Source of the DNA: Candidatus Gallimonas faecavium
GTDB taxonomy: Bacteria; Bacillota; Clostridia; Christensenellales; Borkfalkiaceae
Reading direction: 5' to 3'
DNA: 49,708 nt
Assembly: GCA_904391375.1 (NCBI GenBank)
Contig: CAJFMF010000001.1
Location: 1 to 49,708 of the forward strand
Part shown: one piece after another, positions 18,008 through 25,183 of the stretch
How positions within the stretch are numbered: position 1 is the stretch's first letter
How the letters are laid out: the number at the start of each line of letters is the position of its first letter
Translations under genes and position numbers: made by a program
Notes under the pieces: model-generated
Database searches by the model: none
Seen by the model: only the letters and a program-made list of their open reading frames with translations
Told to the model about the DNA's origin: nothing

Positions 18008-18795
18008 CGGTACGCATCGGGACACGCGGTTCACGGCTTGCGCTTGCACAGACGGCGCTGGTTGCGGACGCCCTGCGCGCGCAGGGGGTTGCGGCGGAGA
18101 TCGTCGTCGTGCATACGCGGGGAGACCGCGAGGCGGACATGCCGCTTGCGGCGATCGGGCGCGGGGCATTCACGGACATTCTTTCGGACATGATCGCCCG
18201 CGGCGAACTGGATGCCGCCGTTCATTCCGCCAAAGATCTGCCGACAGAGGCGGGACGCGATAACTTTTTTTGTCTTCCCCGCGCCGATGCGCGCGATGCG
18301 CTCGTGCGGCGGGAAGCAGACGAGGCGGTGCGGCGCGTCGGGACGGGCTCTTTGCGCCGTGCGGCGGCGGTGAAGACGCTTTTCCCGCAGGCGGAAGTCC
18401 TGCCCGTGCGCGGAAACGTGGATACGCGCCTGCAGAAACTGCGGACGGGCGCATTCGATGCGCTTATTCTGGCGGCCGCGGGGCTTGACCGTTTGGGCAT
18501 GGACGAAAAGGGGCTTGTCGTCACCCGTCTTTCGCCCGAGGTGTGCGTCCCTGCGGCATGCCAGGGGATCATCGCCGTCGAAGGCGCGTGCGGAGAGCTC
18601 ATTCACGACGAAGAGACGGGCCGCGCGGCGCAGATCGAGCGCACGTTGCAGCGCCTTCTCGGGGGCGGCTGCACCAACGGCGTCGGGGCGTATTTCGACG
18701 GAGAAACGCTCTTTGCGCAGAAAGACGGCGTCATTCATTCCCTGCGCTATACGGGTGCGGAGAGCATCCGTGCGCTTGCGGAGGGGTTCGCATGA
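18004..18795 (+). CDS. hemC: Porphobilinogen deaminase (hydroxymethylbilane synthase)
   Basis: The enzyme polymerises four porphobilinogens into hydroxymethylbilane. Recognisable motifs are the N-terminal RIGTRGSRLALAQ, the catalytic-loop aspartate in HSAKDLPTE, the GTGSLRRAA and VRGNVDTRLQKL substrate-binding segments, and the dipyrromethane cofactor cysteine Cys223 in GGGCTNGVGA. The cofactor motif is slightly different from the common GGCQVPIGA form. Length (263 residues) is a little short for the family (about 300), mostly in domain 3. Coupled to both neighbours by 4-nt overlaps. Confidence 0.94.
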   Translation: MTVRIGTRGSRLALAQTALVADALRAQGVAAEIVVVHTRGDREADMPLAAIGRGAFTDILSDMIARGELDAAVHSAKDLPTEAGRDNFFCLPRADARDALVRREADEAVRRVGTGSLRRAAAVKTLFPQAEVLPVRGNVDTRLQKLRTGAFDALILAAAGLDRLGMDEKGLVVTRLSPEVCVPAACQGIIAVEGACGELIHDEETGRAAQIERTLQRLLGGGCTNGVGAYFDGETLFAQKDGVIHSLRYTGAESIRALAEGFA

Positions 18796-20213
18796 ACCGC
18801 GTCGCTTTGGTCGGGGCGGGGTGCGGACGCGGCGCGCTCACCCTGCGCGGGGCGCAGCTCCTCTCCGCGTGTGCGTGTGTCGTGTATGACAGCCTGCTCG
18901 ATGCGTCCGTGATGGAGCGCATTCCCGCACACTGCGTGAAATACGACGTCGGCAAGCGTGCGGGCGGACACAGCGCCTCGCAGGAGGACATCCATGCGCT
19001 CCTGCTCGCGTGCAGCAGACAATATCCGCTCACCGTGCGGCTCAAGGGGGGCGATCCCTTTGTGTTCGGACGGGGCGGCGAAGAACTTGCGTTTCTGACG
19101 GCGGCGGGCGTCCCGTGCGAAGTCGTGCCGGGTGTCACCTCGGCGGTGGCGGCGGCAGAGCGCTTCGGCATTCCCGTCACCCACCGCGGCGTGTCGCGCG
19201 CCTTCACCGTGATGACCGCGCACACCGATGCGGGCATCCCCGATTTCACCGCCTGCGCCAAGGCGCAGGGAACGCTTGTCTTTCTCATGGCAAAGGCCGC
19301 GGCAGGCAAGATCGCCGATGACCTGATCAAGGGGGGCATGTCCGCAGAGACCCCCGCCTGCGTGGTGTCGGCGGCAGGCATGTCCGGGGAGGCCATGCAC
19401 CGTTGCACACTTTCGCACCTTGCGGACACGGCGGCGCTTCTTCCGGCTCCCATGACCGTGATCGTGGGCATGGTATGCGCGGAAGGATTGCTCGGGCCGT
19501 ATATGCCCCCGCCGCGCGTAGTGGTGACGGGGACGGCGGCGCACGTTTCGGGGGTCTGCCGCGCGCTGGAAGCATACGGCCTCGACCCCGTTCCCTGCGT
19601 GCATCGGCGCATTGTCCCGCGCCCGCTGGGGGCGTTCTTTGCGCGGCTGGATTGCTTCGATCGGCTCGTGTTCACGTCGGGAAACGGCGTGGAGGTGTTC
19701 TGGGAACAGGCAAGGCAGGCGGGAATAGATGTCCGACGTCTTGCGGGAAAGCGCATTGCCGCCATCGGCGGAGCCACGGCCGCGCGGCTTGCCGAACACG
19801 GCATTCTCGCCGACCTCGTCCCTGCGCAATATACCGCGCACGCACTTGCACAGGCGCTGCGGGCGGACGGAGCGGACAGGGCGCGTACGGCGCTGCTTCG
19901 TGCCGCCGAGGGGAGCGAAGAACTGCTTTCGGTCGGAACGCAGATCGACGTCTATGACACCGTCGATTGCGAAGAGGGGATTTTGTGCGCCGAGCGAGCG
20001 CTTTCGCAGGCGGCGTGCGTGACCTTTTCCTCGGCGGGCGGCGCGCGGGCATTGCTTGCGCGCGTTGCCTTGCCTGTCGGAATCAAGGTCGTATGTATCG
20101 GGGAAGAGACGGCGTCGGCCGTCCGCGCGGCGGGGTATTGTCCCGCCGTGGCAGAAAGACCCGCCGCAGACAGTCTTGCGCGGGCCGTTAGGGAGGTTTT
20201 ATGCAGCGATTGA
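18792..20213 (+). CDS. cobA-hemD: Fused uroporphyrinogen-III C-methyltransferase / uroporphyrinogen-III synthase
   Basis: Residues 1-~240 are an SAM-dependent uroporphyrinogen-III methyltransferase: VALVGAGCGRGALTL, the YDSLLDASV segment, VRLKGGDPFVFGRGGEE and VVPGVTSAVAAAERFGIPVTHR are all characteristic. Residues ~245-473 match the bilobed, poorly conserved HemD fold, with LVFTSGNGVEVFW and the late VTFSSAGGARALL motif. The bifunctional protein closes hydroxymethylbilane to uroporphyrinogen III and methylates it twice to precorrin-2. CobA-HemD fusions are known in Clostridia and relatives. The ATG overlaps the hemC stop by 4 nt and the 3' end overlaps hemB by 13 nt. Confidence 0.93.
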   Translation: MNRVALVGAGCGRGALTLRGAQLLSACACVVYDSLLDASVMERIPAHCVKYDVGKRAGGHSASQEDIHALLLACSRQYPLTVRLKGGDPFVFGRGGEELAFLTAAGVPCEVVPGVTSAVAAAERFGIPVTHRGVSRAFTVMTAHTDAGIPDFTACAKAQGTLVFLMAKAAAGKIADDLIKGGMSAETPACVVSAAGMSGEAMHRCTLSHLADTAALLPAPMTVIVGMVCAEGLLGPYMPPPRVVVTGTAAHVSGVCRALEAYGLDPVPCVHRRIVPRPLGAFFARLDCFDRLVFTSGNGVEVFWEQARQAGIDVRRLAGKRIAAIGGATAARLAEHGILADLVPAQYTAHALAQALRADGADRARTALLRAAEGSEELLSVGTQIDVYDTVDCEEGILCAERALSQAACVTFSSAGGARALLARVALPVGIKVVCIGEETASAVRAAGYCPAVAERPAADSLARAVREVLCSD

Positions 20214-21178
20214 GAAGAATGAGAAGGACGCCTGCCCTGCGCGCGCTTGCCGCAGAGACGGCCGTCCGCAGAGAAGGGCTCATCTATCCCGTCTTTGTGG
20301 AATGGGGAACGGGGAAGAAGGAAGAAGTTCCCTCCATGCCCGGGGTGTATCGGTATTCCGTCGACCGTCTTGCGGAAATTGCGGACAGGGTGGCGGAGAG
20401 CGGCATCGGCGGGGTGATGCTCTTCGGGATTCCCGAATGCAAGGACGAAGCGGGGAGCGGTGCCTATGACGCGGACAGCGTCGTGCCGCAGGCGATAAGA
20501 TATTTGAAAGAATACTTCAGGGCGCGCGGGCGGGACATCGTCGTCATTGCCGACATCTGCCTGTGCGAATACACGTCGCACGGGCATTGCGGGGTTCTGA
20601 CGGCGGAGGGCGTGGACAACGACGCGTCCCTTCCGCTGCATGCCATGTCCGCGCTTGCGGCCGTGCGGGCGGGGGCGGACATGGTCGCACCTTCCTCCAT
20701 GATGGACGGTGTCGTGGAGGCCATCCGTGCGGCGCTGGACGCGGAAGGGTACACCCATGTCCCGATCATGGCATACAGTGCAAAATTTGCGTCGGCGTTT
20801 TACGGGCCCTTCCGCGATGCCGCCGACTCTGCGCCGCAGACGGGCGATCGGAAGGGGTATCAGATGGACTTCCGCAACGGGCGCGAGGCGCTGCGCGAGC
20901 TGGCCGCAGACGAGGAAGAGGGGGCGGACATTCTCATGGTCAAGCCCGCGCTTGCCTATCTCGACGTCGTGCGGGCGGCGCGCGAGAGGACGGAGCTGCC
21001 CCTTGCCGTCTACAACGTGAGCGGCGAGTACGCCATGGTGAAGGCGGCGGCCGCCGCGGGCATGATCGACGAGGGGCGCATCGTCGAGGAAATTCTGACG
21101 GCCTTTTTCCGCGCGGGGGCGGACATGGTGATCACCTACCATGCGCTGGACTGGGCGGAACGCGGAGGGAAGGCATGA
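20201..21178 (+). CDS. hemB: Delta-aminolevulinic acid dehydratase (porphobilinogen synthase), zinc type
   Basis: The enzyme condenses two aminolevulinates into porphobilinogen. Three zinc-ligand cysteines are present at Cys120, Cys122 and Cys130 (ICLCEYTSHGHC), so this is the zinc-dependent class. The active-site lysines are Lys195 (AYSAKFASAFYGPFRDA) and Lys248 (MVKPALAYLD). APSSMMDG and the ending YHALDWAE are also family-typical. At 325 residues it is full length. GGGAGG lies upstream of the ATG inside cobA-hemD, which it overlaps by 13 nt; its own stop overlaps the hemL start by 4 nt. Confidence 0.96.
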   Translation: MQRLRRMRRTPALRALAAETAVRREGLIYPVFVEWGTGKKEEVPSMPGVYRYSVDRLAEIADRVAESGIGGVMLFGIPECKDEAGSGAYDADSVVPQAIRYLKEYFRARGRDIVVIADICLCEYTSHGHCGVLTAEGVDNDASLPLHAMSALAAVRAGADMVAPSSMMDGVVEAIRAALDAEGYTHVPIMAYSAKFASAFYGPFRDAADSAPQTGDRKGYQMDFRNGREALRELAADEEEGADILMVKPALAYLDVVRAARERTELPLAVYNVSGEYAMVKAAAAAGMIDEGRIVEEILTAFFRAGADMVITYHALDWAERGGKA

Positions 21179-22440
21179 ACAACGCCGAATTGTTTGCCCG
21201 TGCCTGCCGCGTATTGCCGGGCGGCGTCGATTCGCCCGTGCGGGCGTTCCGTGCGGTGAACGGCACGCCTTTCTTCACCGAACGCGGAGAGGGCGCCTTT
21301 CTCGTCGACGCGGAGGGCAATCGCTATCTGGACTATGTGATGAGCTGGGGACCGCTCCTGCTCGGGCATGCGCCCGCGGCCGTCGTGCAGGCCGTGCGCG
21401 AAGCGGCGGAACAGGGCCTGACCTTCGGAACCCCCACGGGACGGGAGACGCTGCTTGCAGAGGAGATCGCCCTTGCGGCGCCGCATATGCAGATGATGCG
21501 CCTCGTCAATTCGGGGACGGAGGCCACCATGTCCGCGGTGCGCGTTGCGCGCGGCTTCACGGGAAGGGAGAAGGTCATCAAGTTTGCGGGCAACTATCAC
21601 GGGCATTCGGACGGGCTTCTGGTGCGCGCGGGGTCGGGGTGTCTGACGGGCGGCGTTCCGGACAGCCTCGGCGTGCCGAAGGGCGTCGCGGAGAGCACGC
21701 TCGTCGCACAGTACAACGACCTTGCGGGCGCAGAGGAGCTCTTCTGCGCCAACCGCGGACAGATCGCCTGCGTCATCGTCGAGCCCGTTGCCGCCAATAT
21801 GGGCGTCGTTCCGCCCGCCGCAGGATTTTTGCAGGGGCTTCGCCGCCTCTGCGACGAACACGGCGCCCTGCTCATTTTCGATGAGGTCATCACGGGATTC
21901 CGCATCGCGTGGGGCGGTGCGGCGGAGTACTATCGCGTCACGCCCGACCTCGCGGCATACGGCAAGATCGTGGGCGGCGGAATGCCGCTCGCCGTCTACG
22001 GCGGAAGAAGGGACGTCATGTCCCTCGTCGCGCCTCTCGGCGGCGTGTATCAGGCGGGGACGCTCGCGGGAAATCCCGTCGCCACCGCCGCGGGACTTGC
22101 CATGCTCCGCTGTCTGCGCGAACAAAAGGACACGCTCTATCCCGCCCTCGAACAAAAGGCCGCTGCGCTGGAAGCGGCGTTTCGCGCGGAAGGAGTCCCC
22201 GTCGGAAGAGTCGGCTCCGTCCTCACGCCCTTCTTCGCCCCCGCCGCGCCGCAGAATTTTTCGCAGGCCGCATCGTGCGATACGCGCGCCTTCGCCGCTT
22301 ACTTCAAGGCGATGCTCGCGCAGGGCATCTATGTCGCACCCTCGCAGTTCGAGGCGATGTTCGTCTCCGCCGCGCACAGCGACGAGGACATCGCCCGCAC
22401 CGTCCGCGCCATCGGCGCCGCCTGCCGCGCCGCAAAGTAG
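21175..22440 (+). CDS. hemL: Glutamate-1-semialdehyde 2,1-aminomutase
   Basis: A class III PLP aminotransferase-fold enzyme of 421 residues that isomerises glutamate-1-semialdehyde to 5-aminolevulinate. Motifs are LPGGVDSPVRAF near the start, VNSGTEATMSAVRVAR, the FAGNYHGHSDG segment, LIFDEVITGFR, and the PLP lysine Lys264 in AYGKIVGGGMP. The start is preceded by GGAGGGAAGGC. It closes the operon: HemA, HemL, HemB, HemC, HemD, CobA and the Met8-like protein together cover every step from glutamyl-tRNA to siroheme. No hemE, hemH or cobalamin genes accompany it. Confidence 0.96.
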   Translation: MNNAELFARACRVLPGGVDSPVRAFRAVNGTPFFTERGEGAFLVDAEGNRYLDYVMSWGPLLLGHAPAAVVQAVREAAEQGLTFGTPTGRETLLAEEIALAAPHMQMMRLVNSGTEATMSAVRVARGFTGREKVIKFAGNYHGHSDGLLVRAGSGCLTGGVPDSLGVPKGVAESTLVAQYNDLAGAEELFCANRGQIACVIVEPVAANMGVVPPAAGFLQGLRRLCDEHGALLIFDEVITGFRIAWGGAAEYYRVTPDLAAYGKIVGGGMPLAVYGGRRDVMSLVAPLGGVYQAGTLAGNPVATAAGLAMLRCLREQKDTLYPALEQKAAALEAAFRAEGVPVGRVGSVLTPFFAPAAPQNFSQAASCDTRAFAAYFKAMLAQGIYVAPSQFEAMFVSAAHSDEDIARTVRAIGAACRAAK

Positions 22441-22453
22441 TCGCCTAATGTAC

Positions 22454-22498
22454 CGCACCGTTTGTGCCATCGGCGCCGCCTTCCGTTCCGCAAGATAA
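22454..22498 (+). repeat. Degenerate tandem copy of the hemL 3' end
   Basis: These 45 bp align to 22396-22440, the last 15 codons of hemL, with about 9 mismatches by eye and a period of 58 bp. Read in the same codon phase they give RTVCAIGAAFRSAR-stop against RTVRAIGAACRAAK-stop. It looks like the remnant of a local duplication; no start or ribosome binding site makes it a gene. Confidence 0.7.
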
Positions 22499-22574
22499 TT
22501 ACCTGCCGCACGGGAATTGTCTGCCGCGCTTCGGACGGGAGCGGGGTAATCTGATCGGACGAAAAAACGCAGAA

Positions 22575-22605
22575 AAAAATCCGCTGCCGGGGGCAGCGGA
22601 TTTTT
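22575..22605 (-). terminator. Bidirectional terminator between hemL and fba
   Basis: The stem CCGCTGCC/GGCAGCGG is flanked by seven A on one side and five T on the other, so it can end transcription from both converging genes. It lies 11 bp beyond the fba stop codon and serves fba best, because the minus-strand U-tract is the longer. Confidence 0.9.
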
Positions 22606-22615
22606 GATTGCGAGG

Positions 22616-23551
22616 TTATGCCTTGTTGGCGGAGCCGAGCACGTCGATGATCTTGTGCTTGACCATTTCCTTCATGTTGGCGCGGGCATCGCCGAGGTAC
22701 TGGCGAGGGTCAAAGTGAGAAGGATTCTCGGCGAGGTGTTTTCTGACGGCGGCCGTGAAGGCGACGCGCAGGTCGGAGTCGATGTTGATCTTGCAGACGG
22801 CAAGCGCGGCGGCCTTTTTGAGCTCGGATTCGGGGATGCCGATGGCGTTGGGCATGGAACCGCCGTACTGGTTGATGACGGCGACCTGTTCCTGCGGCAC
22901 GCTGGAAGCGCCGTGGAGCACGATGGGGAAGCCGGGCAGGCGTTTGCCGATCTCCTCGAGGATGTCGATGCGGAGCTTGGGATCCTGGCCGGGCTTGAAC
23001 TTATAGGCGCCGTGGCTGGTGCCGATGGCGATGGCGAGGGAATCGCAGCCTGTTCTCTGGGTGAACTCTTCCACTTCATCGGGGGAAGTGAACATGGCGT
23101 CGTGCGCCTCCACCTTTACGTCGTCCTCGATGCCGGCGAGCTTGCCGAGCTCCGCTTCCACGACGACGCCGTGGGCGTGTGCGTACTCGACGACCTTCTT
23201 GGTGAGGGCGATGTTCTCCTCCCAGGGCTTGGAAGAAGCGTCGATCATGACGGAGGTGAAGCCGTCGTCAATGGACGCCTTGCAGATATCGAAGTCGGCG
23301 CCGTGGTCGAGGTGCATGGCGATCGGGATATCCGTTGTCTCGACGGCGGCCTGCACGAGGTGGCGCAGATAGACGGGATTTGCGTATTTTCTCGCGCCTG
23401 CGGAGACCTGCAGGATGACGGGGGAACGGCACTCGTTTGCCGCCTCGACGATGGCCTGCACCATCTCCATATCGTTGACGTTGAACGCGCCGACCGCATA
23501 GCCGCCCGCGTACGCCTTTTTGAACATTTCAGTCGTAGTGACCAAAGGCAT
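22616..23551 (-). CDS. fba: Fructose-1,6-bisphosphate aldolase, class II
   Basis: Zinc-dependent aldolase of glycolysis/gluconeogenesis, 311 residues. Recognisable are VGAFNVNDMEMVQAI near the start, the zinc/active-site HLDHGADFD, VEAELGKLAGIEDD, AIGTSHGAYKF and LHGASSVP, and NIDSDLRVAFTAAVR near the end. The start MPLVTTTEMF is chosen because CGGAGG lies 7-8 nt before it on the minus strand; the frame is open 81 nt further upstream, but that extension would place the ribosome binding site inside the gene. It is divergent from gapA, so two adjacent glycolytic genes share one intergenic region. Confidence 0.96.
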   Translation of the reverse strand: MPLVTTTEMFKKAYAGGYAVGAFNVNDMEMVQAIVEAANECRSPVILQVSAGARKYANPVYLRHLVQAAVETTDIPIAMHLDHGADFDICKASIDDGFTSVMIDASSKPWEENIALTKKVVEYAHAHGVVVEAELGKLAGIEDDVKVEAHDAMFTSPDEVEEFTQRTGCDSLAIAIGTSHGAYKFKPGQDPKLRIDILEEIGKRLPGFPIVLHGASSVPQEQVAVINQYGGSMPNAIGIPESELKKAAALAVCKINIDSDLRVAFTAAVRKHLAENPSHFDPRQYLGDARANMKEMVKHKIIDVLGSANKA

Positions 23552-23579
23552 GAAGGTAACCTCCGATGGTTTTTTACTC

Positions 23580-23608
23580 ATTATAAATCTTTTTTGTGCA
23601 AATTGCAA
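23580..23608 (-). promoter_or_regulatory. Promoter of fba
   Basis: On the minus strand TTGCAA (23608-23603) and a consensus TATAAT (23585-23580) are 17 bp apart. The leader to the start codon is about 22 nt and contains CGGAGG. Confidence 0.82.
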
Positions 23609-23662
23609 CAGTTTCGCTGAAATTTTCGGCACAATTCACGGGCGGAAATTTGGGAAATACCG

Positions 23663-23691
23663 TTGACATAAGGACGAAAGTGTAGTAAAAT
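23663..23691 (+). promoter_or_regulatory. Promoter of gapA
   Basis: TTGACA at 23663 and TAAAAT at 23686 with 17 bp between. It points away from the fba promoter, whose -35 box is 55 bp away. Confidence 0.88.
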
Positions 23692-23754
23692 AAGATTTGG
23701 ACAAGGGCGCCTGTCGGGGCGCTGAAAAAAATTGTGTTCGGAGGATTTACTCAA

Positions 23755-24777
23755 ATGGCAAACGTAAAAGTTGCGATTAACGGATTCGGCCGCATCGGCC
23801 GTCTTGCTTTCCGCCAGATGTTCGGCGCCAAGGGATATGAGATCGTCGCGATCAACGACCTCACCAGCCCCAAGATGCTTGCGCACCTTCTCAAGTACGA
23901 CTCTGCTCAGGGCAGATATGCGCTCGCTGACACCGTGAGTGCCGACGACGAAGCAGGCACCATCACCGTTGACGGCAAGACCATCAAGATCTATAAGGAA
24001 AAGGACGCCATCAACCTTCCTTGGAAGGACCTCGATGTCGACGTCGTCCTTGAATGCACGGGCTTCTATACGTCCAAGGCAAAGGCTCAGGCGCACATCG
24101 ACGCCGGCGCAAAGAAGGTCATCATCTCCGCTCCTGCCGGAAACGACCTGCCTACCATCGTCTACAGCGTCAACGAGAAGACCCTGAAGGCTACGGATAC
24201 CATCATCTCCGCCGCTTCCTGCACGACCAACTGCCTCGCTCCCATGGCGGACACCCTCAACAAGTTCGCCAAGATCAAGAAGGGCTACATGACCACCATC
24301 CACGCATACACCGGCGACCAGATGGTGCTCGACGGACCTCACCGCAAGGGCGACCTTCGCCGTGCGCGTGCCGCTGCCGTGAACGTTGTTCCCAACTCCA
24401 CGGGCGCTGCTAAGGCAATCGGCCTCGTCATCCCCGAACTCAACGGCGTGCTCGACGGCTGCGCTCAGCGCGTTCCCGTTCCCACCGGTTCCCTTACCCA
24501 GCTCATCGCGATCTGCGAAGGCGAGGTCAAGGAGGACGACGTCAACAAGGCGATGAAGGATGCCGCTTCCGCTTCCTTCGGCTACACCGATGAGCAGATC
24601 GTTTCGTCCGATATCGTCGGCATCACCTATGGTTCGCTCTTCGATGCAACGCAGACCAAGTGCATGCCCATCGGCGACGGCAACACGCTCGTCAAGGTCG
24701 TCTCCTGGTACGACAACGAGAACTCGTACACCAGCCAGATGGTCCGCACGATCAAGTACTTCGCGGAACTCAAGTAA
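23755..24777 (+). CDS. gapA: Glyceraldehyde-3-phosphate dehydrogenase, type I
   Basis: A 340-residue NAD-linked glycolytic GAPDH. The NAD-binding start [18 protein letters not shown], the catalytic Cys156 in [12 protein letters not shown], the [25 protein letters not shown] loop, [12 protein letters not shown] and the ending [12 protein letters not shown] are diagnostic. The ATG at MANVKV follows CGGAGGA at 10 nt; an in-frame TTG further upstream has no support. Codon choice is visibly less GC-biased at third positions (many CTC/GCT/AAG optimal codons) than in neighbours, as expected of a highly expressed gene. Monocistronic between its own promoter and terminator. Confidence 0.97.
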   Translation: MANVKVAINGFGRIGRLAFRQMFGAKGYEIVAINDLTSPKMLAHLLKYDSAQGRYALADTVSADDEAGTITVDGKTIKIYKEKDAINLPWKDLDVDVVLECTGFYTSKAKAQAHIDAGAKKVIISAPAGNDLPTIVYSVNEKTLKATDTIISAASCTTNCLAPMADTLNKFAKIKKGYMTTIHAYTGDQMVLDGPHRKGDLRRARAAAVNVVPNSTGAAKAIGLVIPELNGVLDGCAQRVPVPTGSLTQLIAICEGEVKEDDVNKAMKDAASASFGYTDEQIVSSDIVGITYGSLFDATQTKCMPIGDGNTLVKVVSWYDNENSYTSQMVRTIKYFAELK

Positions 24778-24793
24778 ACCAAAGTGCCAAAAC

Positions 24794-24821
24794 CGCTCCC
24801 CGCACGGGGAGCGCTTTTTTT
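24794..24821 (+). terminator. Rho-independent terminator of gapA
   Basis: The 8-bp stem CGCTCCCC/GGGGAGCG has a GCAC loop and is followed by C and seven T. Confidence 0.93.
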
Positions 24822-25183
24822 GCGCTCAAAATTCTTTTCTCCTGCCGCATTTTCCGTCAAATGCCTTCGTCTAAGCCGTTTTTCCGCCGAATGCCTTTTG
24901 TTTTGCCGTGCCTTGCCTCAAATACCCTTGTTGCCGTTTTTTGGAAGAAAAAATCTCCGACGTCAGGAAAAAAGTGCAAAATTAAACGCTCTGATTTGCA
25001 GATTTTGCGATATCGATATGTTACAATTTCCACGAATTGAGCGCAAAAATCGTCGGATAAACGGGAAGACGGCTTGTGCAAAGGGACAAATCTGGGACAT
25101 CCTTTTCGGTATAATATCCGGGACGGGAAAGGCACGCAGCCTTTTTCGCGGAAGAAACGAATGGGACAAGAGGGGAAAAGACA
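24822..25183. other. Intergenic stretch without a gene
   Basis: This AT-richer stretch holds degenerate short repeats around AATGCCTT near its start, and a consensus TATAAT at 25110 without a convincing -35 box. The open frames across it have no ribosome binding sites. AAGAGGGGAAAAG near 25170 serves the regulator gene that follows. Confidence 0.6.
25110..25115 (+). promoter_or_regulatory. Possible -10 box of the WYL regulator gene
   Basis: A consensus TATAAT about 70 nt before the start codon. The -35 position (CAAATC) does not match TTGACA, so the promoter may be weak or need an activator, possibly the WYL protein itself. Confidence 0.4.
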
